Shown: positions 1 through 6,346 of the stretch, in pieces
Numbering within the stretch: position 1 is the stretch's first letter
How the letters are laid out: every line of letters begins with the position of its first letter
Assembly: GCA_027486155.1 (NCBI GenBank)
Contig: JAIXPR010000409.1
Span: forward strand, 1-9,616
Reading direction: 5' to 3'
Source of the DNA: Pseudomonadota bacterium
GTDB taxonomy: Bacteria; Bdellovibrionota_C; UBA2361; OMII01
DNA: 9,616 nucleotides
Translations under genes and position numbers: made by a program
The notes under the pieces: model-generated
What the model was told of the DNA's origin: nothing
What the model saw: only the letters and a program-made list of their open reading frames with translations
Databases searched by the model: none

Positions 1-79
1 CCTGTCAGATAGTAATTCTCAATACCCCCTTATCCGCCGAGCGGGCTGGGATGCTTCAGATTATCTGGGCCACCAAAGG

Positions 80-1237
80 TTATGCGGGTTTGGTCGTGCG
101 ATGTGGCTTAACGAGATCAAGGATACCCCTCGCGATCGTGGCTGCCGCGTTCGTTGAGGCATTAACCCCTGGGACTTCTTTCATCTCCCTATAATCACTA
201 GGATTTAAGAGCTTTGAGAGTGCTTCTTTGAGTCGCGCCGGGAACTCAGGCTGGGTCTCCTCTACGAGGATCCCCTTCTTGGCGTCGACCAATACCCGCG
301 CGTTATCGGTCTGATGGGTTCCCTGCTGAAAGGGGTACGGTACGAAGATCGCTGGGCGGTTCACACACGAGATCTCTGCCACCGAGCTCGCCCCGGCGCG
401 GCTCAGGATGACATCCGACCACTCGTAGGCACCCGCCATGTCATCAATGAAACTCACCACGTGAGCGGCGACACCCACTGCGCGATATGAGTTTACGACC
501 ACCTCCATAGATTCGGGGCGGCACTGGTGCACCACCTCTATCTTTCGCTCAGCGAGCATCGGAGCGATGTGCATGACGGCATCGTCGAGACCACGAGCCC
601 CTTGCGACCCGCCAAGGACCAAAAGACGCTTGGGAGCATCGGGCCGTACGGTCGTTGGGTCCACCGATGAAAGCTCCTCCCGAACCGGATGCCCGGTGTG
701 AACTATCTTAACCTTGCCACGCACCGTGGTGTCAGCGAACGCGGTGGACATCGTCGTCGCGAAGAAACTCAAGACCCGATTAGCGAGACCAGGTTGCCGC
801 TCAGCTTCATGGATCCAGGCTGGAACCCCCTTCCATCGAGCAACGATCACCGGGAGCACCGATACATACCCTCCGACTCCAACGACGACGTCGGGCTTAA
901 ACGACCTATAGAGAGACGATATACGCGCTATTCCTTGTGGAAGTCGGAAGAGAAACTGTACGACACCGAGCAGCTTTCTGCGCTTAACTCCAGCGCTCGC
1001 TATGACGTGTCGGGTATATCCCTTTTCGACGATCAACTTCTCCTCGAGGGGACGACCGGCACCGATGAACTCTATCTCGCAAGTGGGATCGGCCCTCTTG
1101 AGCGCGCTCACGATGTGCATCGCGGGGATTAGATGCCCCCCGGTTCCCGACGCCGCGACGATAAACCTACGACGGGGCTGCTCAACGCTCTCGGACACAC
1201 CTATCTCAAAACTACTCGAACTCACCGGGCTACCCAT
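80..1237 (-). CDS. murG: MurG, lipid I N-acetylglucosaminyltransferase
   Basis: Family knowledge: MurG transfers GlcNAc from UDP-GlcNAc to lipid I on the inner face of the cytoplasmic membrane, giving lipid II. Seen in the 385-residue product: the N-terminal glycine loop GTGGHLIPA (residues 31-39), a second loop GVGGYVSVLP, the acceptor-side motif IHEAERQPGLANR, GHPVREEL, the inter-domain LLVLGGSQGARGLDD, and the C-terminal donor site SRAGASSVAE followed by HQTDNA. Length is slightly above the usual 350-365 because about 24 Ser/Glu/Arg-rich residues precede the first beta strand. The ATG at 1237 has only a weak AGAG seven nt upstream. It lies 32 bp after ftsW, so co-transcription and partial translational coupling are likely. 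The next minus-strand gene is outside the window: the 79 bases left of the stop hold no usable start codon. Identity is very secure; the exact start is less so. Confidence 0.97.
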   Translation of the reverse strand: MGSPVSSSSFEIGVSESVEQPRRRFIVAASGTGGHLIPAMHIVSALKRADPTCEIEFIGAGRPLEEKLIVEKGYTRHVIASAGVKRRKLLGVVQFLFRLPQGIARISSLYRSFKPDVVVGVGGYVSVLPVIVARWKGVPAWIHEAERQPGLANRVLSFFATTMSTAFADTTVRGKVKIVHTGHPVREELSSVDPTTVRPDAPKRLLVLGGSQGARGLDDAVMHIAPMLAERKIEVVHQCRPESMEVVVNSYRAVGVAAHVVSFIDDMAGAYEWSDVILSRAGASSVAEISCVNRPAIFVPYPFQQGTHQTDNARVLVDAKKGILVEETQPEFPARLKEALSKLLNPSDYREMKEVPGVNASTNAAATIARGILDLVKPHRTTKPA

Positions 1238-1256
1238 GAAAGTACTCTGGAATCAT
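1230..1256 (-). other. eight-codon mini-ORF overlapping the murG start
   Basis: On the minus strand an ATG at 1256 opens eight codons (M-I-P-E-Y-F-H-G) and stops at a TAG inside murG codons 2-3. An AGAGG touching the ftsW stop codon lies about ten nt upstream of it. Ribosomes ending here would sit on the murG ATG at 1237, so it could act in stop-start coupling between ftsW and murG. It may equally be chance; there is no conservation evidence. Confidence 0.2.
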
Positions 1257-1269
1257 GAAACTCAAACCT

Positions 1270-2430
1270 CTAGCGGGAACCGTGAGGATGCTCGCCAGCG
1301 TCTTTGCGGATACCGAGCAGGAGCCCGACAACCCCCATACAAGCGATCAAACTGGAGCCACCGTATCCGACGAGCGGAAGCACCATTCCCTTGGTAGGGA
1401 GGAGACCGATAACGACCCCTACGTTCAGAAGAGCTGGCGCCACGATCATCATAGTGAGACCCACAGCGAGTGCAAAGAGAAAGGTATCGTGGCGAACCGC
1501 GCGGGCTATGAGAAGCCCTCGCCACATCACAACGAGGAAGCCGACGATGATACAGAGACCACCAACGAAGCCGAGCTCCTCCGAGATGACGGCGAAGATG
1601 AAGTCGGTATGCGCCGCAGGTAAAAAGAAGAGCTTTTGCTGACTACCGCCGAGTCCAACACCGTACACCTGGCCAGTTCCTACCGCGATGAGGGATTGGA
1701 TCAATTGATACCCCTTGCCGGATGCGTCCGCAAAGGGCGAAAGGAAGCTCACGACACGCATCATTCGGTAGGGAGAGATGTACACCAAGAAGCCCATGAT
1801 AATGGCGACTGCTACCGAGCAGAGCACCATGTGAGCCAACCGCGCTCCAGATGCCAAAAGCATCGAGAGCACGACCACCACGATAACGGCGGTCGAACCG
1901 AAGTCGGGCTGAAGGAGTAAGAGACCCGCCGCGAGGCCTACCATACCCAACGGCTTCACGATGCCGTTCAGGAACGAAGATAATTTAGCTTCATGGCGAG
2001 AAAGGAACCCCGCCATGGATACGACCATGAAGACCTTAACGAACTCCGCCGGCTGAAACCGAACGGGACCGAACTTGACCCACCGCGACGCCCCACCCGC
2101 CCTATCAGCGATACCTGGCGTAAGCGGCAAGAGGAGAAGAAAAAGAGCCGCGATAAGGAGATAGGGAGAGATCTTTCGCAAGAACGCAAGGGGAACCTGC
2201 ATGCAGGTCACCATAAAGATACCACCGAGCACCGCTGAGATAAGCTGGCGCTTGGCGTAGAAGAGCGAGTCCCCCATCTTCTCTTGCGAGACGATACCGG
2301 TCGTGGAGTAGACCATGACGAGCCCAAAGCCTACGAGGAGCAGAACCGATACCACCAAGAGGTAATCCACCGGCGATGGAGCGTGAAGTTCTTTGAAGCG
2401 GCTCGATGGGAGGGCCGAGGTAAAATCCAT
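1270..2430 (-). CDS. ftsW: FtsW, SEDS-family septal peptidoglycan polymerase
   Basis: Family knowledge: FtsW polymerises lipid II into septal glycan together with its partner PBP (FtsI) and is an integral membrane protein. Seen: 386 residues from the ATG, about ten hydrophobic helices, and SEDS signatures RFQPAEFVKV (124-133), QPDFGST (174-180), GKGYQLIQSLIAVGTG (238-253), AAHTDFIFAVISEELGF (272-288) and GLLPTKGMVLPLVGYGGSS (342-360). D276 in HTDF aligns with the catalytic aspartate known for FtsW/RodA. The Gln usual just before the last signature (QALVN type) is Pro here (APALLN). Two starts are possible. The ATG at 2430 has no Shine-Dalgarno but has CATAAT six nt upstream. A TTG at 2472 would add 14 residues and has GAGGGG eight nt upstream. 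FtsW followed by murG, with no murD in front, distinguishes it from RodA and marks a broken dcw cluster. Confidence 0.96.
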   Translation of the reverse strand: MDFTSALPSSRFKELHAPSPVDYLLVVSVLLLVGFGLVMVYSTTGIVSQEKMGDSLFYAKRQLISAVLGGIFMVTCMQVPLAFLRKISPYLLIAALFLLLLPLTPGIADRAGGASRWVKFGPVRFQPAEFVKVFMVVSMAGFLSRHEAKLSSFLNGIVKPLGMVGLAAGLLLLQPDFGSTAVIVVVVLSMLLASGARLAHMVLCSVAVAIIMGFLVYISPYRMMRVVSFLSPFADASGKGYQLIQSLIAVGTGQVYGVGLGGSQQKLFFLPAAHTDFIFAVISEELGFVGGLCIIVGFLVVMWRGLLIARAVRHDTFLFALAVGLTMMIVAPALLNVGVVIGLLPTKGMVLPLVGYGGSSLIACMGVVGLLLGIRKDAGEHPHGSR

Positions 2431-2581
2431 AACGGGATTATGCCAGCGTAGCCTTGTGGCGGCCAGATGCAAAACGAGGGCCCCTCACGAATTCTATGGA
2501 CCCCTCGCGGCGGATTTTTCACCACCGAAACGAGCCCAAGGTTACTTGTCGAAAGCCCCCCTATCAGCCACTATAGTCGCC
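2431..2581. promoter_or_regulatory. divergent intergenic promoter region between ftsW-murG and the hydrolase-ligase operon
   Basis: These 151 bp separate two divergent transcription units and must hold promoters for both, unless ftsW is read from further right. On the plus strand TATAGT at 2572-2577 lies four nt before the hydrolase ATG. On the minus strand CATAAT (plus coordinates 2437-2442) lies six nt before the ftsW ATG. Neither has a convincing -35 box at 16-18 bp. No clear operator palindrome is seen. If the -10 calls are right, both mRNAs would be leaderless or nearly so. Confidence 0.4.
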
Positions 2582-3397
2582 ATGAATTCAACCGCCCTTA
2601 CCGAGGCACACGAGCATCCCCCAATCCACTCAGAAACTCTCGGCTCTCGTGGCCCAACGGTTGTGCTGCTCCACGGATGGGGACGCTCCCTCGAAGCGAT
2701 GCGACCACTCGGGGAGCTCCTTGCGGAGGAGTGTCGGGTGGTGCTCCTAGATCTTCCCGGGTTCGGTAGATCCCCCCTACCAGCCCCAGCCTCCAACGAA
2801 GGTGGCGGATGGGGAACCTTTGATTACAGCGAACGGATCAAGGAGTTCCTCGATCAATCGGGCATCAAGGAGTGCGTGCTCCTTGGACACTCCTTCGGTG
2901 GTCGCCTCTCAGTCCAGTTAGCCTCCAGGTATCCCGAGATGGTGCGGGGGGTCATCCTCGTTGGAAGTCATGGACTCAAACGGGAGCGCCCGCTTAAGGA
3001 CGAGATCAGGGTTCGGTACATCAGGGCGCTCACCAAGGTGGCGAAGGCGATCGACGGCATGACCGGCACCCGCATCTTCGCTCACCACCTCGCGCCCCGC
3101 TTCGGTTCGCGCGATTACAACGCCGCCGGCGATCTACGGAAGACCCTTGTCAAGACGGTCAACGAGGACCTGACCCCCGAAGCCTCTCGAATTACAGCGC
3201 CGACCCTCCTCCTCTGGGGAGCGAACGACACCGAAACGCCGCTCGACCTCGCTCACAGCTTCAATCGCCTGATCAAGGGATCGCAGCTTCACATATTCCC
3301 GAACAAGGGACACGAACCCTTCGCGGATGTGGGCTGTCACCTCCTTGCCACCTACATTACCGAGTTCCTTACATCGAGAGGCCTCAGTGCTCGCTAA
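2582..3397 (+). CDS. alpha/beta-fold hydrolase, first gene of the MurF-like/Ddl-like operon
   Basis: A 271-residue alpha/beta hydrolase with no signal peptide or membrane helix, so probably cytoplasmic. Seen: the oxyanion-loop motif HGWG (31-34), LDLPGFGRS (56-64), the nucleophile elbow GHSFGG with Ser104, the acid Asp216 in LLWGANDTETP, and His244 in NKGHEPF. The triad is therefore complete and in order. A cap insertion spans roughly 133-200. The family includes esterases, amidases, peptidases and lactonases, and the substrate cannot be read from sequence. Its stop codon overlaps the next gene by 11 bp, so a role linked to the two ligases is likely; trimming a peptide, ester or activated intermediate is a guess. 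The ATG at 2582 is preferred because homology begins soon after it. A TTG at 2546 with AAGG upstream would add 12 residues. Confidence 0.9.
   Translation: MNSTALTEAHEHPPIHSETLGSRGPTVVLLHGWGRSLEAMRPLGELLAEECRVVLLDLPGFGRSPLPAPASNEGGGWGTFDYSERIKEFLDQSGIKECVLLGHSFGGRLSVQLASRYPEMVRGVILVGSHGLKRERPLKDEIRVRYIRALTKVAKAIDGMTGTRIFAHHLAPRFGSRDYNAAGDLRKTLVKTVNEDLTPEASRITAPTLLLWGANDTETPLDLAHSFNRLIKGSQLHIFPNKGHEPFADVGCHLLATYITEFLTSRGLSAR
3376..3389 (+). promoter_or_regulatory. Shine-Dalgarno and GTG start of the MurF-like gene
   Basis: GAGAGG at 3376-3381 stands five nt before the GTG at 3387-3389, inside the end of the hydrolase gene. It decides the start: the upstream in-frame ATG at 3327 would overlap the hydrolase by 71 bp and add 20 residues lacking homology. 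With the GTG start the protein opens directly into its first membrane helix. Confidence 0.75.
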
Positions 3398-5024
3398 AAT
3401 CACAACCATCATCCTCATCGTGGCGATCCTCGCCTTTGCGTGGAGGAGAACCCTTTCCTTCCTCCGCTATTTTCAGCAGGAGGAGTATAATCCAACCCGC
3501 TTCATCGCGTGGATAAAGAGCAATCGGGCCTTCGACACGCGAGGCTCGCTCGTCCTTCTCCTTGCGCTGATCGCGCACGTCATCTTTCCTGGCAGTGGAG
3601 CCTCGTTTCTTATAGCACTCCTCTCAGCCGCGACCCTTCTCGTTGTCGCCTACGGCATCGAGGGAGATCCTCGCACGACCGGAAAGATCCGGCTCAATAT
3701 GACGGAGCGCGCGACAAAGACGGCGTGGGTCGCGTACGGAATGCTTGCGATCGTCGGAGCATTGCCCCTCTTCGGGCTCTGCTGCTCGTGCTCTCAGGAG
3801 TCAGCACCGCTTACCCTCACAGCGCTCTGCGGCATCGCGATCGCGCAGGCCACGCCAGCGGCGCTCATGCTCGCCGCGAAGATCCTCTCGCCAGCTGAGA
3901 AGAGACTTCAAAAGTATTACTACGATGACGCGAAGCGAATCCTCGCTGAGGTCAATCCCTTCGTGATCGGCATCACCGGCAGCTACGGGAAGACCGGCGC
4001 GAAGGCTGCGCTTGGGGATCTCCTCACACAGACGGTCGGAAGCACCTTCTGGCCTAAGAAGAGTATCAACACCGTCATGGGGATCACGCGCACCATCCGC
4101 GAAACGATGCGACCGCACCACAAGTACGCCGTCATCGAGATGGGCGCCTACAACATAGGCTCTATCAAGCGTCTCTGCGAATTCACACCACCGAAAGCCG
4201 CTCTCGTTACCGCCGTAGGCATCATGCACCTTGAGCGATTCGGCAGCCCAGAGAACGTCTACACAGCGAAGAGCGAGATCGCTGAGGCGCTCCCCGAGCA
4301 CGGCATCTTGGTGTGCAACGGCGACAGTCCGAACGCGCGACGGATGGCCGAGCAGCACAAGCGCGGGACGAACCTTCTCTATGGTTTCGATCTTTCGAAG
4401 GGCCCACTCGATTGTTTCGCAACCGATATCTCGTACGATGAGCACGGAACTTCCTTCGTCATCCACTACAAGGGGGAGCGTTTTCCGGGGCGCACGCCGC
4501 TGTTGGGACGCCCCGCGCTCTCAAACGCCCTTGGAGCGTTCACGATGGCGTGCGCACTTGGGGCGCAGCCCGCGTTCGCGGTGGCGTGCATGGGGAACCT
4601 ACCGCCAGTCGATAATCGGCTCGTACTCGATAAGGGATCGCGCGTTTCTTATCTCCGTGACGCCTACAACTCGAACCCAACCGGTTTTGAGGCGGCGCTC
4701 GACGTTCTCAAGAATCTCCCCGCTCAGCGGCGAATACTAATCACTCCTGGGATGATCGAGCTCGGTGACATGCAATACGAAGAGAACAAACGCCTCGCGA
4801 CGATGGCGGCGTCGGTGTGCGACCGCATCTACGTGGTCGGCACAACGAATAGAGACGCCATCCTCGCCGGACTCGCTGAGGCGAACTTTCCGCGAACGAA
4901 AACGATTATAGCCGAAACACGGGACGAGGCGTTCAACACCCTCGCCGAACAGAGCGCTGAGGGCGACCTGGTGTTAATCGAGAACGATCTCGGCGATCTC
5001 CATGAAGGCAAGGTGAGGTTTTAA
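3387..5024 (+). CDS. membrane-anchored MurF-type Mur ligase (UDP-MurNAc-tripeptide:D-Ala-D-Ala ligase-like)
   Basis: A 545-residue two-part protein. Residues 1-170 carry about five hydrophobic helices (near 4-19, 52-67, 72-90, 113-131, 142-166) with a conserved-looking loop FLRYFQQEEYNPTRFIAW (25-42). Residues 190-545 are Mur ligase central and C-terminal domains closest to MurF: P-loop GITGSYGKTGAK (195-206), EMGA (251-254), HLERFGS (281-287), AKSEI (294-298) whose Lys matches the carbamylated lysine of Mur ligases, SNALGA (379-384), and DAYNSNP (425-431). Family knowledge: MurF joins D-Ala-D-Ala to UDP-MurNAc-tripeptide in the cytosol. Odd points: the normal N-terminal UDP-substrate domain is absent, and the usual C-terminal LVKGS motif reads LIENDLGD (530-537). 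CapB/PgsB-type polyglutamate synthase is less likely because DAYNSNP and ITPGMIELGDM are MurF hallmarks. It probably acts at the membrane together with the Ddl-like protein encoded 1 bp downstream. Confidence 0.87.
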   Translation: MLAKITTIILIVAILAFAWRRTLSFLRYFQQEEYNPTRFIAWIKSNRAFDTRGSLVLLLALIAHVIFPGSGASFLIALLSAATLLVVAYGIEGDPRTTGKIRLNMTERATKTAWVAYGMLAIVGALPLFGLCCSCSQESAPLTLTALCGIAIAQATPAALMLAAKILSPAEKRLQKYYYDDAKRILAEVNPFVIGITGSYGKTGAKAALGDLLTQTVGSTFWPKKSINTVMGITRTIRETMRPHHKYAVIEMGAYNIGSIKRLCEFTPPKAALVTAVGIMHLERFGSPENVYTAKSEIAEALPEHGILVCNGDSPNARRMAEQHKRGTNLLYGFDLSKGPLDCFATDISYDEHGTSFVIHYKGERFPGRTPLLGRPALSNALGAFTMACALGAQPAFAVACMGNLPPVDNRLVLDKGSRVSYLRDAYNSNPTGFEAALDVLKNLPAQRRILITPGMIELGDMQYEENKRLATMAASVCDRIYVVGTTNRDAILAGLAEANFPRTKTIIAETRDEAFNTLAEQSAEGDLVLIENDLGDLHEGKVRF

Positions 5025-5028
5025 CGTG
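5011..5028 (+). promoter_or_regulatory. Shine-Dalgarno and GTG start of the Ddl-like gene
   Basis: AGGTGAGG at 5011-5018 lies inside the last codons of the MurF-like gene, seven nt before the GTG at 5026. The MurF-like stop TAA (5022-5024) sits between them, giving a one-base gap and likely translational coupling at near equal stoichiometry. Confidence 0.75.
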
Positions 5029-6195
5029 ACACAAAGGAAACGAACACGGGTAGCGGTACTCTTTGGCGGACGCTCGGTCGAGCATGAGATCTCGGTCATC
5101 ACAGCGCTCCAGCTGATGCAAGCGATCGATCCGGCGGTGTACGAAGTAACCCCTGTGTACATAGCGCCCACAGGAACGTGGCACACCGGCAATCAGCTCC
5201 TTGAGCGATCCTTTTACGCAAAGGTTCCTGCCAACCTCAACTCCCTTCAGGAGGTAACCCTTCTGCCGAAGCCCGGCGTACGGGGGCTCACGAAGCTCTC
5301 AGATAACTCCACCATCCCGATCGATGTATTCCTTCCCGCCTTCCACGGGCAGTACGGAGAGGATGGGTGCATTCAAGGGCTCTTCGAGATGGCGGATGTG
5401 CCGTACACCGGCAGCAACGTCGTATCCTCGGCGCTGACGATGAACAAGTACGCGTGCAAGGTATTTCTCAAAGAGCACGGGGTCCCCGTGCTTCCCGCGC
5501 AACTGATCACCCGTTCGGATGCTCAGAAGAATATTGACGGGGTCGTTCAAAAGGCGCTTTCGACGGAAGGCTTCACGACACTCCCCCTCTTCGTCAAGCC
5601 TTGTAACCTCGGATCGAGCATCGGCATCTCCAAGGTCAAAGAGGCACACGAACTCGCCCCAGCTCTCGCCAAAGTATTTCGCTTTGATACCCACGCGCTC
5701 ATCGAGCCGTGCGTCAACGATATCATGGAGATCAACTGCTCCGTGCGCGAGCACAACGGGGTTCACGCCTCGGTCGTTGAGATCCCTGTCTCTCAATCCG
5801 GCGTGCTCTCGTACGAGGAGAAGTATCTTCGAGGTGGCGGAAAGAAGACCGGTCAATCAGCGGGAATGGCGAGCCTTACCCGCGTCATCGATCCACAGGA
5901 TCTCGATCCCGATATCAAGAACTCCGTCGTCGAAATCGCCACTCGATCATTCACGGTGCTTGGATGTTCCGGTGTCGCGCGCCTAGACTTCATCGTCGAT
6001 CTCGCGACAGGGAAGCTCTACTTCAACGAGTTGAACGCCTTCCCAGGTTCGTGCTCCTTCTACCTCTGGGTCAGGTCACATCCCCGGGTGCTCTACACAA
6101 CGCTCATTCATAACATGATCGAAACCGCACTTGTGCATCACGCGACAGCGGCGTCCCTCGACCGAAATATCGGGCTTAAGGCGCTGCGAGCATGA
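5026..6195 (+). CDS. D-alanine--D-alanine ligase-like ATP-grasp enzyme with altered acceptor motif
   Basis: A 389-residue cytosolic ATP-grasp ligase. Family knowledge: Ddl phosphorylates one D-Ala and joins it to a second, giving D-Ala-D-Ala for MurF. Seen: LFGGRSVEHEIS (12-23, with Glu19), HGQYGEDGCIQGLFE (107-121), PYTGSN (126-131), MNKYACK (139-145), FVKPCNLGSSIG (189-200), EEKYLRGGG (264-272), ARLDFIV (318-324) and ELNAFPG (335-341). ATP, metal and first D-Ala site residues are therefore present. Aligned from memory to E. coli DdlB, the stretch after ELNAFPG is SCSFYLW instead of MTxxSL, so the serine that contacts the second D-Ala (Ser281 there) becomes Tyr346. The omega loop after Lys266-Tyr267 is long and Gly/Lys-rich. 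The protein is longer than typical Ddl (300-370). It is the last gene of the operon; acceptor specificity other than D-Ala is possible. Confidence 0.9.
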   Translation: MTQRKRTRVAVLFGGRSVEHEISVITALQLMQAIDPAVYEVTPVYIAPTGTWHTGNQLLERSFYAKVPANLNSLQEVTLLPKPGVRGLTKLSDNSTIPIDVFLPAFHGQYGEDGCIQGLFEMADVPYTGSNVVSSALTMNKYACKVFLKEHGVPVLPAQLITRSDAQKNIDGVVQKALSTEGFTTLPLFVKPCNLGSSIGISKVKEAHELAPALAKVFRFDTHALIEPCVNDIMEINCSVREHNGVHASVVEIPVSQSGVLSYEEKYLRGGGKKTGQSAGMASLTRVIDPQDLDPDIKNSVVEIATRSFTVLGCSGVARLDFIVDLATGKLYFNELNAFPGSCSFYLWVRSHPRVLYTTLIHNMIETALVHHATAASLDRNIGLKALRA

Positions 6196-6346
6196 CCGAT
6201 ATACCGGCCCTCTAGTCCGTCACTTTGCAGCCCCAACGCAGACCAGCTCGAATTGGAACTAAAACCATCCTTTATTCAGCTAGTTAGGCGCAACCTTGAG
6301 GGACGCATCGTAGATCTCCCACTGGTCATCTTACCCTAGTCTAGCA
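6196..6346 (+). promoter_or_regulatory. intergenic region upstream of the secreted protein gene
   Basis: These 151 bp follow the ligase operon. No strong intrinsic terminator is visible. TAGTCT at 6337-6342 is a possible -10 hexamer (TANNNT) four nt before the ATG at 6347, and there is no Shine-Dalgarno in between. No -35 at the expected distance is convincing. A separate promoter is likely because the downstream gene is functionally unlike the operon, but this is inference. Confidence 0.3.

Noticed and set aside
3801..4466. 221-codon open frame on the minus strand inside the MurF-like gene
   Set aside because: It lies wholly antisense to a well-supported Mur ligase core, shows no family motifs, and reflects the GC-rich codon pattern of the real gene.
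3387..5024. Reading the Mur ligase as a polyglutamate synthase (CapB/PgsB type), which also combines membrane helices and a Mur ligase fold
   Set aside because: DAYNSNP, ITPGMIELGDM and HLERFGS are MurF-type features, the Ddl-like neighbour fits MurF, and no capC or capA homologue is present.
6281..6300. GTTAGGC, resembling an integron attC core
   Set aside because: Only one short core-like heptamer is present; no matching inverse core at attC spacing, no integrase, and no cassette arrangement.
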